64,000 nucleotides of DNA from Pleurodeles waltl (GCF_031143425.1 NC_090440.1:335857844-335921843); one strand, 5' to 3'; positions 20,641 through 33,216 are shown, numbered from the stretch's first letter. A program made the numbers and translations. The notes: generated by a model from the letters alone, not told the origin.

Positions 20641-21849
20641 ATACTTTGAGGGAGCTTGCACTGAGAAATGCGTCACTTTTCCCTTCCTGCTCCAGTTTTT
20701 TCTTGTTCAACTACCGGATGTGTCAAGCAACATTAATCATGTGCAGGGTAGGCGTTCACTTTTAAAAACTGATGCAGAACTGACACATCCATAGTTATAG
20801 GATTTCGGTAAAGTGACGCATCAGTGACAAATTATGCTCACTCAAAAATATGAAATTTCTGTGCATCAGCAACCCAGGCATAAAAATGACACATTGGCAT
20901 TGGTACATAAGCACAACAGGCCCAAAAGACTCTGACAAGCTCAACTACTTCATGGAGCTACTCCTATTCAAAATGTGATCACCAAGAAGAAGACGACCAC
21001 CACCCAATCCCCCAGAGAGGCAGCACAGGAGAAGGAGTCCATTGTCATCCTAATAAGAACATATTTATCTTGAAATAAATATAAAAGTACTGCTTCCGAT
21101 GTCCTGAGGAGGCCAGAAGTTGTAAGGCCCAAACATGTTGACTATTTGAGGAGTGTTTTGAATTTTGGAACCATTAAATGATGGTAATGGAATTATACCA
21201 TAAATAACCAACAGGAACAAGAGCTTAGACAGCGAGGTATTAATCATCACTACCTCATTCGGAATACTGCTTGCCTGGAAAAGGCTGAGCAGCTTATATT
21301 TGAAAACTGTGTGGGAAGCTGTTAATGCAAAATACTTTAAAAACATTGAGCACCAATGGATGTATGCTCAACCATCATGTATTAAGCAATGAGATGTTTA
21401 AAGTTGTGTGTGAATGTGTAGGTATTTTGTTGATATTTTATGTGATTAAGAGATTAGTTTGGTACAGTAGAGCGAGACAAAGAGAGATAAATATTATTAA
21501 ATAATTAGAGTGAAAAGAGGAAATTCTTTTCAGTGATTAATTGACATTTTCATTGAGATATAAAGTATATATGTATTTATCCTTAGTGTATATTGATGTT
21601 CATACTTGCAAACTGACACGTGGCATATGTCAATATAACTGTACAATTCACATATGTCAAGACCTGTGACCTGGACCTTATGTACAAGAAGCCTAAACTT
21701 CTGGAGTGTCAACTTCCATGATGCTTTGGTGAGGCAGGTATCCCAATCATAAATATGAGGGTACACAAAGTCATCCTGTGTGCCTTTGCATGGTCTCATG
21801 GATATGGACAAAGGCAAGGTAGTGCAAAGTGCTGTGTTACCTTACTCTG
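20641..21849. other. Unclassified, with a possible decayed MITE
   Basis: Around 20740-20830 the text 'gcagggtaggcgttcac' resembles the 'gcaaggtaggtgttc' segment of the palindromic MITEs, so a degenerate copy may lie here. The rest shows no gene. The 5' part of the HARBI1 pseudogene that follows may extend into the end of this interval. Confidence 0.4.
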
Positions 21850-23390
21850 CATCAAGGATGTGTTACATGGGCCTCATGTTGGGTTTATCCATGCAACACC
21901 TAATGCATTTGATGAATTCCCGCATGTACAAGGTCATGGTGAACTGCATATTTTCTCCATGTATATACCTCACCAGGGGACCTGTCACAAGGACAACATA
22001 ACTTAATTTTTATTGTTAGTTACTCTTCATATGTATGCTGCATTCTGCAGCACACACACAAAGTATCATGTGCTTAAAGATTTCCCTTACGGCATGAAAA
22101 TAGGTGAGTCCACAATTCAGACACCCCTACACAAAGTGCAAGGGGGCATGTGTTGTCACCATTCACCAATCTGTGATATTGTGCATGCACAGAAACATAA
22201 ATATGCTGTTAATAAGACACATTAATGCCCTTTTCATTTATGCAGAGCAGTGCAGCTAAGTGACTCCCTGTGCTGCCCTGTGGCAACAGCCTGGAAATGA
22301 GGCAATGTGTGTCCTTTAAAACGGTGGAAAGATCACTAGCAATGCAACAACGTATAAAATGCTGTGTTACAATCCCGGTCTGTAGGAAGGGCCTCAATTG
22401 TTGATTGCAGTGTGTACACAGGTAGCTCCCATAGCCATGAGGCATTTAATTTTCCCAATACCTGTGAAATGTAAAGAGAAACAAATATTTGACCATACCC
22501 AGCTCATGTTCACCCTGTGAAATTACTTGTGATATTAACACACCAGCCATCCTGTGTCAGCTTCATTTTGTAATACAAGAACCTAATCGAACAATCACCC
22601 AGGGATTCACAATGTTCAGCAAGATAGGTCCATATGCACACAGTTTAGCTCATACTCAGGGCAGCGACACATTCACCATTTCATAAGATACCTCTCTAGG
22701 TGAAATGCTGTCAATTGACTGCATGTGCAGGTGGCAAATCCACAACAATGCATCATTGAGTCAGGGTAGTTTTGAGAGTTTGATATTTGCACTGTACACT
22801 ACAAAACTCCAGGAAATCTCTCAACTTTTGTACTGTCAACACCATAGACACAGTGCACTGACATGTGTAGACAATCACATAGCACAGTGACATGCACTTA
22901 TTGTTAGACTTGGCATAATTGTCATGGTCTTCCCTAACTTTTTGCCTCTACTTCCCTGGTTGTTTCTGTGTGCTGGACTCGGTTTTTTGCTGTTTTGTAT
23001 GCTATGGACACTTTACCACTGCTGACCAGTGCTAATGTGTAAGTGTTCCCTGTATAAATTATATGTGTACATTGGCTTATCCATGATTGGCATATTTGAT
23101 TTACTGTAGTAAAGTGCACTATAGGTGCCCAGGGACTGTAAATCAAATGCTACTAGAGGGCTTTCAGCACTGGTTGTACCACCCACATTAGTAGCCCTGT
23201 AAACTTGGTTCAGATTTGCCACTGCAGTGTCTTTGAGTGCAGTTTTAAACTGCCAATTCGACTTTGCAAGTGTACCCACTTGCAGGCCTAAACCTGCCCT
23301 TTTTATACATAGTAAGGCACCCCTACGGTAGGCCCTAGGTAGCCCTATGGGCATGGTGCAGTGTATGTTAAAGGATGGACATGTTATTAT

Positions 23391-24110
23391 GGGCCAGATG
23401 TAGCAAGCATTTTGCATGGTGCAAACTGCGAAAATCGCAGTTTGCGCAATGCAAAATGCCGTTTGCGATGCTCATTCACAATTTGCGAATCAGTACCGAC
23501 TTGCAAATTGTGAATGCGACTCGCAAATAGGAAGGGGTGTTCCCTTCCTATTGCGACTCGCATCGCTATGCTAAATTGCTTTGTGACCGCGAATGCGGTC
23601 GCAAAGCAATTCGCAGTTACCACCAGTGTCACACTGGTGGTAACTCATTCGCAAAAGGGAAGGGGTCCCCATGGGACCCCGTCCCCTTTGTGAATGTTGC
23701 CAAAAAGGGTTTTTCAGAGCAGACAGTGGTCCAATGGACCACTGCCTACTCTGAAAAACCGAAACCAAATGGCTTCATTATTTTTTTTATTTTGCAACTC
23801 GTTTTCCTTTAAGGAAAACGGGCTGCAAAATAAAAATTTTAAAAACTGCTTTATTTAAAAAGCAGTCACAGACATGGAGGTCTGCTGTCTTCAGCAGGCC
23901 ACCATCCCTGTGAGTGCAGGGACTCGCTAAAGGGTTGCAAAATGCGACCCACCTCATTAATATTAATGAGGAGGGCCTTTGCGACCCCATAGCGACTCGC
24001 AGACGGTGTCTGAGACACCATTCTGCATCCGATTTTGCGAATCGGAAATTGCGAGTCGCACTGACTCGCAATTTCTGATCCGCAAAATCGGAAAATGCTA
24101 CATCTGGCCC
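23391..24110. mobile_element. Hairpin-rich MITE, 'gggccagatgtagca' family
   Basis: A 720-bp element with inverted ends 'gggccagatgtagca' (left) and the complement of 'tgctacatctggccc' (right). Flanking triplets are TAT and TAA. The body is a run of palindromes, such as 23575-23590/23595-23610 and 23615-23629/23631-23645, plus stems around 'cagtggtccaatggaccactg'-like text near 23730 and 'ctcattaatattaatgag' near 23953. A truncated relative lies at 47275-47475. It is inserted in the solo LTR. Confidence 0.85.
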
Positions 24111-24113
24111 TAA

Positions 24114-25036
24114 GGGCCATATTTATACTTTTCGACGCACAACTGCGCAAACGCAGTTGTGCGTCAAAAAATCTAACGCCGGCTAACGCCATTCTGAAGC
24201 GCCATGCGGGCGCCGTATTTATTCAATGACGTTAGCCGAAGTTAGCCGGCGGAGCTGCCTGGTGTGCGTGAAAAAAAATGACTTACACCAGGCAGCGCCG
24301 GCGTAGGGGAATATGGAGCTTGGGCGCCAAAAAATGGGGCAAGTCAGGCTGAGGCAAAATTTTCGCCTCAACCCGATTTGCGCCTTTTTTTTTGGCTCCC
24401 AACCCCCATTGAAATTACTCCTGTCTTAGCAAAGACAGGAGTCATGCCCCCTTGCCCAATGGCCATGCCCAGGGGACTTCTGTCCCCTGGGCATGGTCAT
24501 TGGGCATAGTGGCATGTAGGGGGGCACAAATCAGGCCCCCCTATGCCACAAAAAAAAATGTAAAAAAAATACTTACCTGAACTTACCTTAAGTTCCCTGG
24601 GATGGGTCCCTCCATCCTTAGGCATCCTCCTGGGGTGGGCAAGGGTGATAGGGGGTGTCCCTGGGGGCATGGGAGGGCACCTCTGGGCTCCTTCCGAGCC
24701 CACAGGTCCCTTAACGCCTGCCCTGACCAGGCGCTAAAAAATGACGCAAAAGCGGCTGGACGTCATTTTTTTTGACCCGCCCACTCCCAGGCGTGATTTT
24801 TGCCCGGGAGTATAAATACGGCGCACATGCCTCGGAGTCAATTTTTTAGACGGGAACGCCTACCTTGCATATCATTAACGCAAAGTAGGTGTCCACGCTA
24901 AAAAATGACGCAAACTCCATGGACTTTGGCGCAAGACGCATCTAACGCCAGAGTATAAATATGGAGTTCGTTTTGCGTCAAATTTGAGTAAAAAAAAACA
25001 AGCAAATCCGGCGCAAACGGAGTATAAATATGCCCC
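24114..25036. mobile_element. Palindrome-rich MITE, copy C
   Basis: A 923-bp direct copy of 4106-5029, flanked by TAA at 24111-24113 and 25037-25039. It starts immediately after the preceding MITE, separated only by its own duplication, so it used that junction as target. TAA is a typical Harbinger target triplet, which supports a Harbinger-related origin for the family. Confidence 0.92.
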
Positions 25037-27544
25037 TAAGTGTTTTACATGTCCTGACAGTGAAATACTGGCAAATTCGTTTTTCACTGTTGTAAGGCCT
25101 ATCTCTCTCCTAGGTTAACATGGGGCTGCCTTTAAATATGATTAAAGAGCAAATTCCATTTCGAGCAGATAGACATGTGGAGTTTGGGGTCTCTTAAATC
25201 ACAATTTAAAAATACATCTTTTAGTGAAGCTGGTTTTTAGATTGTGTGTTTGAAAATGCAATTTTTAGAAAGTAGGCATTTTATTGCTTAAACCATTATG
25301 TGGCTCTGCTTGTTTGTGGATTTCCTGTCTGGGTCAGTATGACAGTTGGGCTGTTTGCACCTCTCCTCTAGGCAGTGATACAAAAGGAGATGGGGTGTAG
25401 CCTGCATATCCGTATGAGCCATCTGGTCTGAGGGGAGGGAAGGAGTGGTAACTTACACCTAAGAGGGCTCTGCCCACCCTCACACAATGCAGTCTCCAAT
25501 CCCTTGGTGTCTGTCTGGGGACTGGCCTCAGCAAGGCAGGATTTTTAAAACAACAGAGACTTTCCTTTGAAGTAAGCCTACTTCAAGGGCAGAAAGGGGT
25601 GGAAGAAGAGCACCCAAAGCTCCTGAAAATCAGATTATTTCTGAAACCAGAAGAACCTCTGACAAGGAGAAGTGCTGAAGAAGCTGGAGGAAGAGTACTG
25701 CCCCTTTGCCTGTGACTGTGCTTTGCTGGGTTGGCCGGCAGCAGCTGCTTCTACCTGAGAGAGGACAAAGAATGACTTCTGTGTGACTTCCCGTTGGTGA
25801 AGAATCTTCAAGGGCTTGAAAATGAGCTTGCGTTCTGCTGTTGAAGTTTCAGGTGCCATGAAGACTTATCTCTGTCAGCACTTGGGCTTTCTACTGAGAG
25901 TCCTGCCTGCCAAGTGGTGCCCTAACCTGTCTCTGGGGCCGTGAAAGGTCCAGCTGGTGGAAAAGGGCAGAAATCCATGCAAAGACCGCTGTGCGGGGAA
26001 ACCTTCGACACATCTCCCGCTTTGTGGCTGAAAAAAAACATGCTGCAGGCCTCCAGGCTAGGAGATCAATGCTACCTGGCTGGACAAATGACACTCAACA
26101 CTCACAGCAGCTGCTGTTAATGACGCAAGCCCCCACGCAGCGAGGACTCTTAATACCGTTTGACCGGATTTCGACCTAACCACTGGGGGTGGAAAATCAA
26201 CGCAAAGCCTGTCCGGATCCGAGGTGCCCATCCGTATCGACTCATCGCTTTCTTGTGACAGAGAAGAAATGACGCACTGTGACCCGATCAGAGGAGGAAT
26301 GAAGCACGCTCTTGCTTGCGAGTGAGAAACCAACGCAACTCTGGCCTTTTCCGATGCACACTTGCCCGTGAGGCTTTATTTTGATGCTACCCAGGTACTT
26401 CTGTACGCTAACAACATTCTCACTGTTTTCTAAAGGGTTTAAGACTCTTTTGCTTTTTAAATTCATAACTTGACTTGTTGGATTTTTGTCGTTATGGTCT
26501 TGTTTTGTTTAGATGAATAATATCTATTTTTCGAAACCTTTGTTATGTTATTTTGTAGTGTTTTCACTGAGTTACTGTGTGTGTTGGTACAAATACTTTA
26601 CAACTTGCTTCTGAAGTTAAGCCTGCCTGCTCGTGCCAAGCTATCAAGGGGGTGAGCAGGGGTTAACTGAGGGTGATTCTACTTTACCCTGACTAGAGTG
26701 AGGGTCCTTGCTTGGACAGGGTATAACCTGACTGCCAACCAAATACCCCATTTCTAATACTTATCAACTCACATTGCTGTAGCTAATGAACAACAGAGAT
26801 ACTACTGTCACATTCAAATGTGTGTGAAAGAATGGGATGACATCAGCATAAGTTTAATGACTCACCAAGAGCATGGCTTTGGCACTCACATGTTAGACAG
26901 ATACAATTGTAACAAAAACCAGTACACTTGTGTGTGTAAAATGTGTCAGAAATAAAAAAAATAAAGTATATGTACGTCAAACAAGGTCGGTACATCTCCC
27001 ATACTGTGTAAAAACTGATTGAGTCAATCATGACATTAACCAGTATGTAAATGAATGCGAGCACAGCAACTGTTATTAAACATTGTCGGATTGTTCCCCT
27101 CCTGTCTTTACAGCTGACCAAGCATATGGTCTTCAGCCATGGGTTTAGACCTCATATGCACATCCCCAGATGGAGGAACAGTGCAACTACAATCATGCCC
27201 TGGGCAGGAGCTGGTATATTGTTAAGTGGACTTTTGGACTAGTAAAACCACTCTTTAGGTGTCTTGATTTGTCTGAGAGGAGATTGCTCTACTTCCCACC
27301 CTGTAAAATCATTCTGGTCTGCTACATTCTGCATAATATCTGTGTGCGTACCAATGTTCCATGCAATGAGGAAAATGTGGACCAGGAAGGCCCTTCTGAG
27401 GAGAAAGAGGAAGATTATGGGCAACATCAAAATGTTGCATCAATTGCCAGGACACAGCAGAGAGACCAAATTGTAAACGTTTCTTTTTTTTTTCACAGAT
27501 GCATGAGACTATTCAAGTCTATAAGAAATGCATTGTCTATCTGA

Positions 27545-29559
27545 AAGAATGATAATCAAAATAAAAAATATTTCATAACACTTACAATGTGCAAGCATCC
27601 TTTGTTCCAAGTTACTGTAAACCACTAAAAGATCTAACATATATGCAAGTCATTTGCACACAGCAGAGGTATGTACAATGAGTAACTAACAGGGGTGGAC
27701 GATATATTGCAATCTAAATATCGTGTCCGTGTCAATGACTTATGGAAAATGCTGGTTTATTTGTTATACAGGTCAAAAACTACTATTATAATGTGGCAAA
27801 GTATGTTCAGCTCATGGTAATGTGTTATGTTGCAGTGTAAGTAACGTCAGACAAAATCTTTGTAAAAGTAAATATTGTGTTTTTCAGCTAATAGTCACAT
27901 ACTTGTAAACAGTGGTAGACTGTACTCATGGTTTGATGTATGTCAGCTGAGGCACATAGTATGGCAATGAGAACACAGTCCAAACCAAACAGTCAACATA
28001 TGCTTCATCAATGTGTGCAGGCAAATATAACCTACATCGTAACATATCACAACACACATTTCACTGGAAAATACACAAGATTGTTCATCTACTACCAATG
28101 CTGCCACATTTGTCCCTCTAGAGGATTATGGGAATGGACCAAGCAGGGATGTCTCATACCATGTTCCTGTGTTTTAGTCAGATACAAACAATAGGTTAAC
28201 TCCTCTATCAACATTTCATTTGTGAAAAACCCAACATAAAGATTCGGATCAAGTAACCTTTGCACACAAGCAAGGACTAAATGCAAGCTGAATCCAGCTA
28301 AGTCACCATGCACTGATGCATTCCTGGTCAGAGTGGCATAATGTAACAATGAATGCACAGCTTAACAATTTGAGTGAATGCATACCCATATCCAAAGTAC
28401 AAGTTACCCCTTAATATTTCAACATATGATGCCAATAGCAAATGGGTTCTTCTTTGGTATAAATCAGAACCCTTTTTGGCTAGCCAAGTTGGCCTCATGA
28501 ACACAAAAATGATGAAAAAGATATGAGTCAAAAATTCAAAAGCTATTGTATAATGACTCTGTGCCCTTCTTCCAGACCCATGTTCATACAGCCGATTTGT
28601 GTGTATCATGACATGATATGATATGGTCGTTGTTTGACATGACTCTCTTCTACCTGTTGGTATGCATATTTCAACATGGACCTCAGGAGGCAAATGGATC
28701 TCAAATATATCCATGCAAGCATGCCAAGTCATCCTATGTGCCTCATACTGCCGTCATAGTGATTAGGTAAAGAAAGGCAAATCAATAGGCTGCCTTGATC
28801 TACTCTGTGTCATGTGTGTGTTCTATGTGACTTGCAGGGTATTTTGACAGCCAACAAGCATGGATATTCAGGATCAGTAAAGTAAATGTTAGGATTAAAA
28901 CGAAGTAGCAGAAAAGGCTTATGTGGTCACCCCCCAAACCACCTAACCCTGAAAGTGAGGGAGAGAGAAAGAGAGAGTAAGTGACAGATTGAGAGAGAGA
29001 AGGTGATGTAGACCTTGATAAATTATATACTTAGAATGAGATATTTCTGGACAAATTGAAAAGAGAAATTCTGAAGCTGAGTCCCAACTTGGCTGCCAAC
29101 ACTTCCTTGCTGAAGTGTTGGCAGCCAAAAAGATCTCATCACAAGATTGCAAGGGTTGGTGGAGCCTTTGTGTTCCTATATACAACATTTTGTTCCTGAA
29201 CAAATAACAAAAAGGGTGCTTTCTGGACAACAAGCTACCTTTCTGCCAAATATGTTGTCATTTCATTCAGTGGTTCATGCACTATTCCTGTTCAAAATCC
29301 CTATTGGAATTAACATGGGAGCTCACCTTCTCCCCCCCCCCCCTCTTTTACTCAACTCCTGCTTGACTGAACACCAGGAAATTTTCAGACACAAGCTGAT
29401 GTAAGCATCACAGTTTTTGGGATATTTTCATGAAGATTTATCAAGTGCCGCTAACGATATAGGCAAGTAAAAGAAAAGCTTTTTTCTATAGAAACTAGTT
29501 CCTAACTATAACTACCTACTGCATATAGACATTCCACCTCCATTTTCTCTCTTCCCGGT
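27545..29559. other. Unclassified, no gene seen
   Basis: AT-rich non-coding DNA. A GA-rich stretch lies at 28960-29005 and a C-run at about 29333-29342. The 5' part may be 3' sequence of the Harbinger element whose transposase exon ends just before it, but no terminus was found. The text near 28720-28860 loosely resembles 21750-21900 and might be a diverged duplicate. Confidence 0.35.
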
Positions 29560-30249
29560 TGCCAATCATTGCAGGTTGTGACGGGGTAGTGACTCCCCTT
29601 ATATCCACAACTCCTGTTTCTCAGTGCTCATGCTGAATAAACAGTCAAAACCACCAACTCATCAATTCAGTAGCTGTTTATTTTCATAAACGTGTGACAG
29701 CTCTTAAAATACCCAACACATCTCAGATAATAAATCTCCTTTATCACGAGTAACCATTACAAATTCAAAACATCATTTTTAAACCAACCACCCTCGTGTT
29801 AATAACAAAAAGAATGGACTATGAGTCTCCACTTTGCTCTTTGATGCATGCAAACTGGTGGCCATTTTTAAATGTCCTCCAACTCCCTAATATTTCTTAA
29901 CATTCTCCTCCCATATTAACAATTTCTCAATTACGATTTCTATTACTGTGATTTCTCAACAAATTAATTATTATCCCCATTAAGCTAAAGTGGGCACAAA
30001 AGGTTATAACAGTTCTTTTGAAATAATGGTAAATCTCACTTCACTTTACATCCACCAATAGGTATCACCATTCTACGCAGTTCATAAAATATCTAAAAAT
30101 AAAAGTGAGTGAAAACATTAAATTTAAGATTAAAATCCAACATTGTACAATTATACATCCAACATAACTATGATTGCAGTTTTCTACTCATCAACAGGTC
30201 CCACATTTGTTTACTGTTGTTTTACAATACTATGCTCTACCTGCATGAA
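29560..30249 (-). other. Possible 3' flank of the Penelope-like element
   Basis: AT-rich, no open frame. It lies downstream (minus strand) of the Penelope-like coding remnant and could be its untranslated end; nothing in the sequence proves this. Confidence 0.35.
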
Positions 30250-31063
30250 CTACCAAATCTTCAGTAAGATTTAAAACTACTGGGTGCACGGTCTGATATC
30301 CTACAATTATTCTTGACACAATTCAAGCATCCTATCACTCTCTCTTTCTTTTAGAGGAATCCTTTCTAATACTGTAAATTGCATTAGATCAAACTTTTTG
30401 TCATGGTATTCACTAAAATGTTTTGCTATCAAGTATGTCTTCTCTTATGTTCTATTGCTCTCATATGTTCTAACACTCTCATTTTTACGTTGTGTATGGT
30501 AATTCCCACATAATACTTATTGCATGGGCATCTGAGTGCATAAACTCTGTAATCCGAATGACATGTTAGATGTTTCTTAGCTTACCACTTTAGTGTCATT
30601 AGAAAAATTACTTTCTTGCAGTTCTTACAATGTCTGCACGCCTTACATTTCCCACAGGGAATGCTTCTTCTTCTTCTCCTTCTTCCATTACTCCTTTCTT
30701 TTGCTGTGGTATCACACTCTGACTTAAAGAGTCTTTTTTCAGGAGGCACTTTTTCTAAAGGTTATCTGTGGGTAATCTTCCAGGATTCTTTCAAATTTCT
30801 TATCAGTTTTTAATATTAGCCCAGGTTTACATAGGATTTTTCTCATTGCACCTTACTGACTATGATATGTGGTGACAAACCTTATTGTTTCAGCTTTACT
30901 ACTCTCCTTCAATACTAATAGATCCTCTTGTTTTGCCTGTTTTGCCCTCTCCAATGCATTTTTAATAATCGTCTCTGAATACCTTCTTTCCTTAAATCTC
31001 CTTGACATTATCTACGCTTTCAATCTGAAAGCTTCCTCACAACTTCAATTCCACCATATATAT
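30250..31063 (-). pseudogene. Penelope-like retroelement: RT C-terminus and GIY-YIG endonuclease
   Basis: Penelope-like elements join a reverse transcriptase to a GIY-YIG nuclease. On the minus strand from 31063 the translation, in shifting frames, shows a basic RT-thumb segment 'MSRRFKERRYSETIIKNALE' and 'FVTTYHSQ', a repeated-cysteine linker 'CGKCKACRHCKNC', then the GIY-YIG core 'YRVYALRCPCNKYYVGIT' (about 30510-30560) with 'VKMRVLEHMRAIEHK', and 'HFSEYHDKKFDLMQF' with 'RIPLKERESDRMLE' (about 30340-30410). The RT palm is missing and several frameshifts and stops are present. The linker followed by GIY-YIG is diagnostic of the family. Confidence 0.8.
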
Positions 31064-31069
31064 ATATGT

Positions 31070-32090
31070 TTTCACTGAAAAAAAAAAGGTTACAGGGACG
31101 TTATTGTTATGTTGATGCTTTACCCATTCAAAATAGAAACTCAGCAGTTATAGTTAAACTGCGGTATATCCCTGGATAGTCCTAAAAAAATCAATTGGTC
31201 ATTGGGCAAATATTTGACCCCTCCATGTGTCCTACGTTTTCAGGATACCTGTTTTTTGACCCCTTATATGTTTTTACACTCTTCTTTTACCACCCCCAGG
31301 CCAACGCAAGAAATAAAATGGCAGCCACAACTTTCCTTTCTGGTTGTGACCAGCCAACCAGGGCATTGCTTTTTCCCTGGATCTCCAAATTCTCTACTGA
31401 TTGATCCACAGATGATCTGCTTCGCTCCACATCTATGTATTTTAACCTCAAATAACTGAATGTATTTACACCAAATTATAAAAAGCACAGTTTATGGACC
31501 AAGATCTAGCTTCCTGCCAAATTTTACCTGGTTTGGACTTTAGATCTGTACACATTTTTTAAAACTCTCATAGGCAGAGAATGGAGGAAAAGTGTTTTGT
31601 GACCCCGCCTTTTGCTTGGCCCCTGATTGATGAATCACCCCAAAGTTTTCAACACAGCAGGTGAACTGACTGTTGTATTTGTTTTGAAAATTTCATGAAG
31701 TTTTGGCAAACATCTTCAGGCGGTTTTATTTATATATATATGTATATAAATATATTCAGCAGTTACAGTTTTTTCTTCAATAATTTAACTTCTAATGTTT
31801 TATTGATGTTATAAAAGCTGTCATGCGTGCTGTAATTAGAAGTGCATGGCGAGTGCACGAGTTATAGTTACCTTAGGCAGCAAGTTATAATTACTTGAAA
31901 TAACTCGAACTGCTGAATGTCTATGGTTTTCTAAGAGTAAATTCAGAACCTAAGTATAACATTCCTGTAATCTTTGTTTTTTTTAGTGAATTTCTGTGGT
32001 TTTCTTAATTCTATTTTCTAATTATAACTTCCCTGCAAACTTAGTTTTTTTGTGAATTTCTAGGGTTTTTTGTTAATCTAAGGTAATCTT
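31070..32090. repeat. Second copy of the 'ttacagggacgttatag' repeat family
   Basis: Starts 'aaggttacagggacgttatt', includes 'atgtatttacaccaaattataaaaag', and later carries inverted units such as 'aacttccctgcaaactt' near 32025 that mirror the left units at 19490-19660. It includes an (AT)n tract near 31730. No coding signal. Confidence 0.55.
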
Positions 32091-32149
32091 AACTGCCATT
32101 TGTTAATCCAACCACCACAACGCATGCCCTTTGGCCATGCGCATTGAGG

Positions 32150-32960
32150 GTTGGTTGCTGGGTGGTTTCTCTGGGTGTGAGAAAGGTGTGGGAGGGTGTC
32201 TCTGGATGTGAGAGTGGGTGTGACAGATGCTTGTTATGAAAGTGGGTATAAGTGTGGGTTTTAGAGTGTCTGCCTGGGTCTGAGAGTAGGTGTGTGAGAG
32301 AGTCTCTGGGTCTGAGTGTGTGAGTGAGAGTGTCAGTGTGAGTGGGTGTGAGCTCTGTGTTGGTCTGTGAGTGAGTGTGTAAGAGTCTGAGTGGGTCGGT
32401 GAGTGGGTGCATGATTTTTGGAATGGGTCTGTGAGTGGGTGAATGAGTGTCTAAGTGGGTCTGTGAGAGAGTGCTTGACTCTGAGTGTATCTGTGAAAGG
32501 GTTTGTGACTGTCTGAATGAGTCTGTGAGTGTGTGTGTGAGTCTGAGTAGGTCTGTGAGTGGAGGCATGAGTCTCTGAGTGGTTCTGTGAGTGGGTGCAT
32601 AAGTCTCTGAGTGGGTCCTTGGGTTAGTGTGTGTGTGTCTAAGTGGGTCTGTCAGTGGGTGTGTGTGTGTCTGAGTAGGTCTGTGAGTTAGTGCAGAGTT
32701 TGTGAGTGGGTCTCTGAGTGGGTGCGTGAGCTGGAGTGGGTTTCTGAGTGGGTACATGAATGTCTGTGAATGCCTGCATGAGTGTCTAAGTGAGTCTCTG
32801 AGTGGATGTGTGAGTGTCTAAGTGGGTTTCTGAGTGAGTTCATGAGTCTTTGACTGCATCTGTGAGTGGGTGCATGAGTGTCTGAGTGTGCCTGTGAGTG
32901 GATGTGTGACTGTCTGTGTGGGTGTGTCATTAGCTGTGTGAGTGACTCAGTCACAAAGGG
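32150..32960. repeat. GT/GA-rich minisatellite, about 30-bp unit
   Basis: Long degenerate array of 'gtctgagtgggtctgtgagt' and 'gggtgcatgagt' units. The long minus-strand open frame across it (32089-32757, His/Pro/Thr/Leu-rich) is a product of the repeat and not a gene. Confidence 0.88.
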
Positions 32961-33216
32961 ATCTCACATGCCCTATTTTCCAACAAGTGTCCACAACTTT
33001 GCACAAAATATCTACCCAAGTGCAGTTTTTTCTGCCTCCTTGGGTAAAAGTCCAGTGTGTATTATACACTACAGCTGTGTAATGGACCACAAGGGACTAT
33101 CACCAGTGACCTTGTGTACATTTAGCAATGTGATTGTTCCTTGTGCATCTTTCTCTTGAATTCGATGATAAAATGAATCTTCCTATAGAGGGGCCAACAA
33201 GACTACAAGAATGTAA

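Larger units (their letters stand above)
22902..26759 (+). mobile_element. Solo LTR containing two MITEs
   Basis: Begins 'TGTTAGACTTGGCA' and ends 'CCCCATTTCTAATA' (the final CA has become TA). It is flanked by CTTAT at 22897-22901 and 26760-26764, the 5-bp duplication expected of an LTR element. Subtracting the MITEs at 23391-24110 and 24114-25036 leaves about 2.2 kb. A partial copy in the opposite orientation lies at 37230-38295. No internal retroelement genes adjoin it, so it is a solo LTR left by recombination. It lies in the intron of a HARBI1 pseudogene. From memory it resembles a very common newt repeat, which I could not check. Confidence 0.85.
21850..27544 (+). pseudogene. HARBI1-type transposase pseudogene of a second Harbinger family
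   Basis: DDE transposase remnant distinct from the one in the 8.7-kb element. The first recognisable part (about 21850-22103) has 'GPHVGFIHATPNAFDEF', where 'IDGTHV' is expected, then 'STHTKYHVLKDFPYGMKIG', aligning with the 'GSTHDSYILRNS' block but with the catalytic Asp replaced. A donor GTGAGT follows at 22104. The acceptor lies at 27112-27113, and exon 2 from 27114 reads 'ADQAYGLQPWV', 'AHPQMEEQCNYNHA', 'VKWTFGLVKPLFRCLDLSE' and 'CYILHNICV', the normal C-terminal order. Phase matches across the 5-kb intron, which contains a solo LTR. A stop replaces the Leu/Met after 'PWV'. Exon 2 is secure; exon 1 is weaker. Confidence 0.68.

Noticed and set aside
32089..32757. 222-residue Thr/His/Pro/Leu-rich minus-strand frame
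   Set aside because: Direct translation of the GT/GA minisatellite; stop codons are rare in that repeat by composition.
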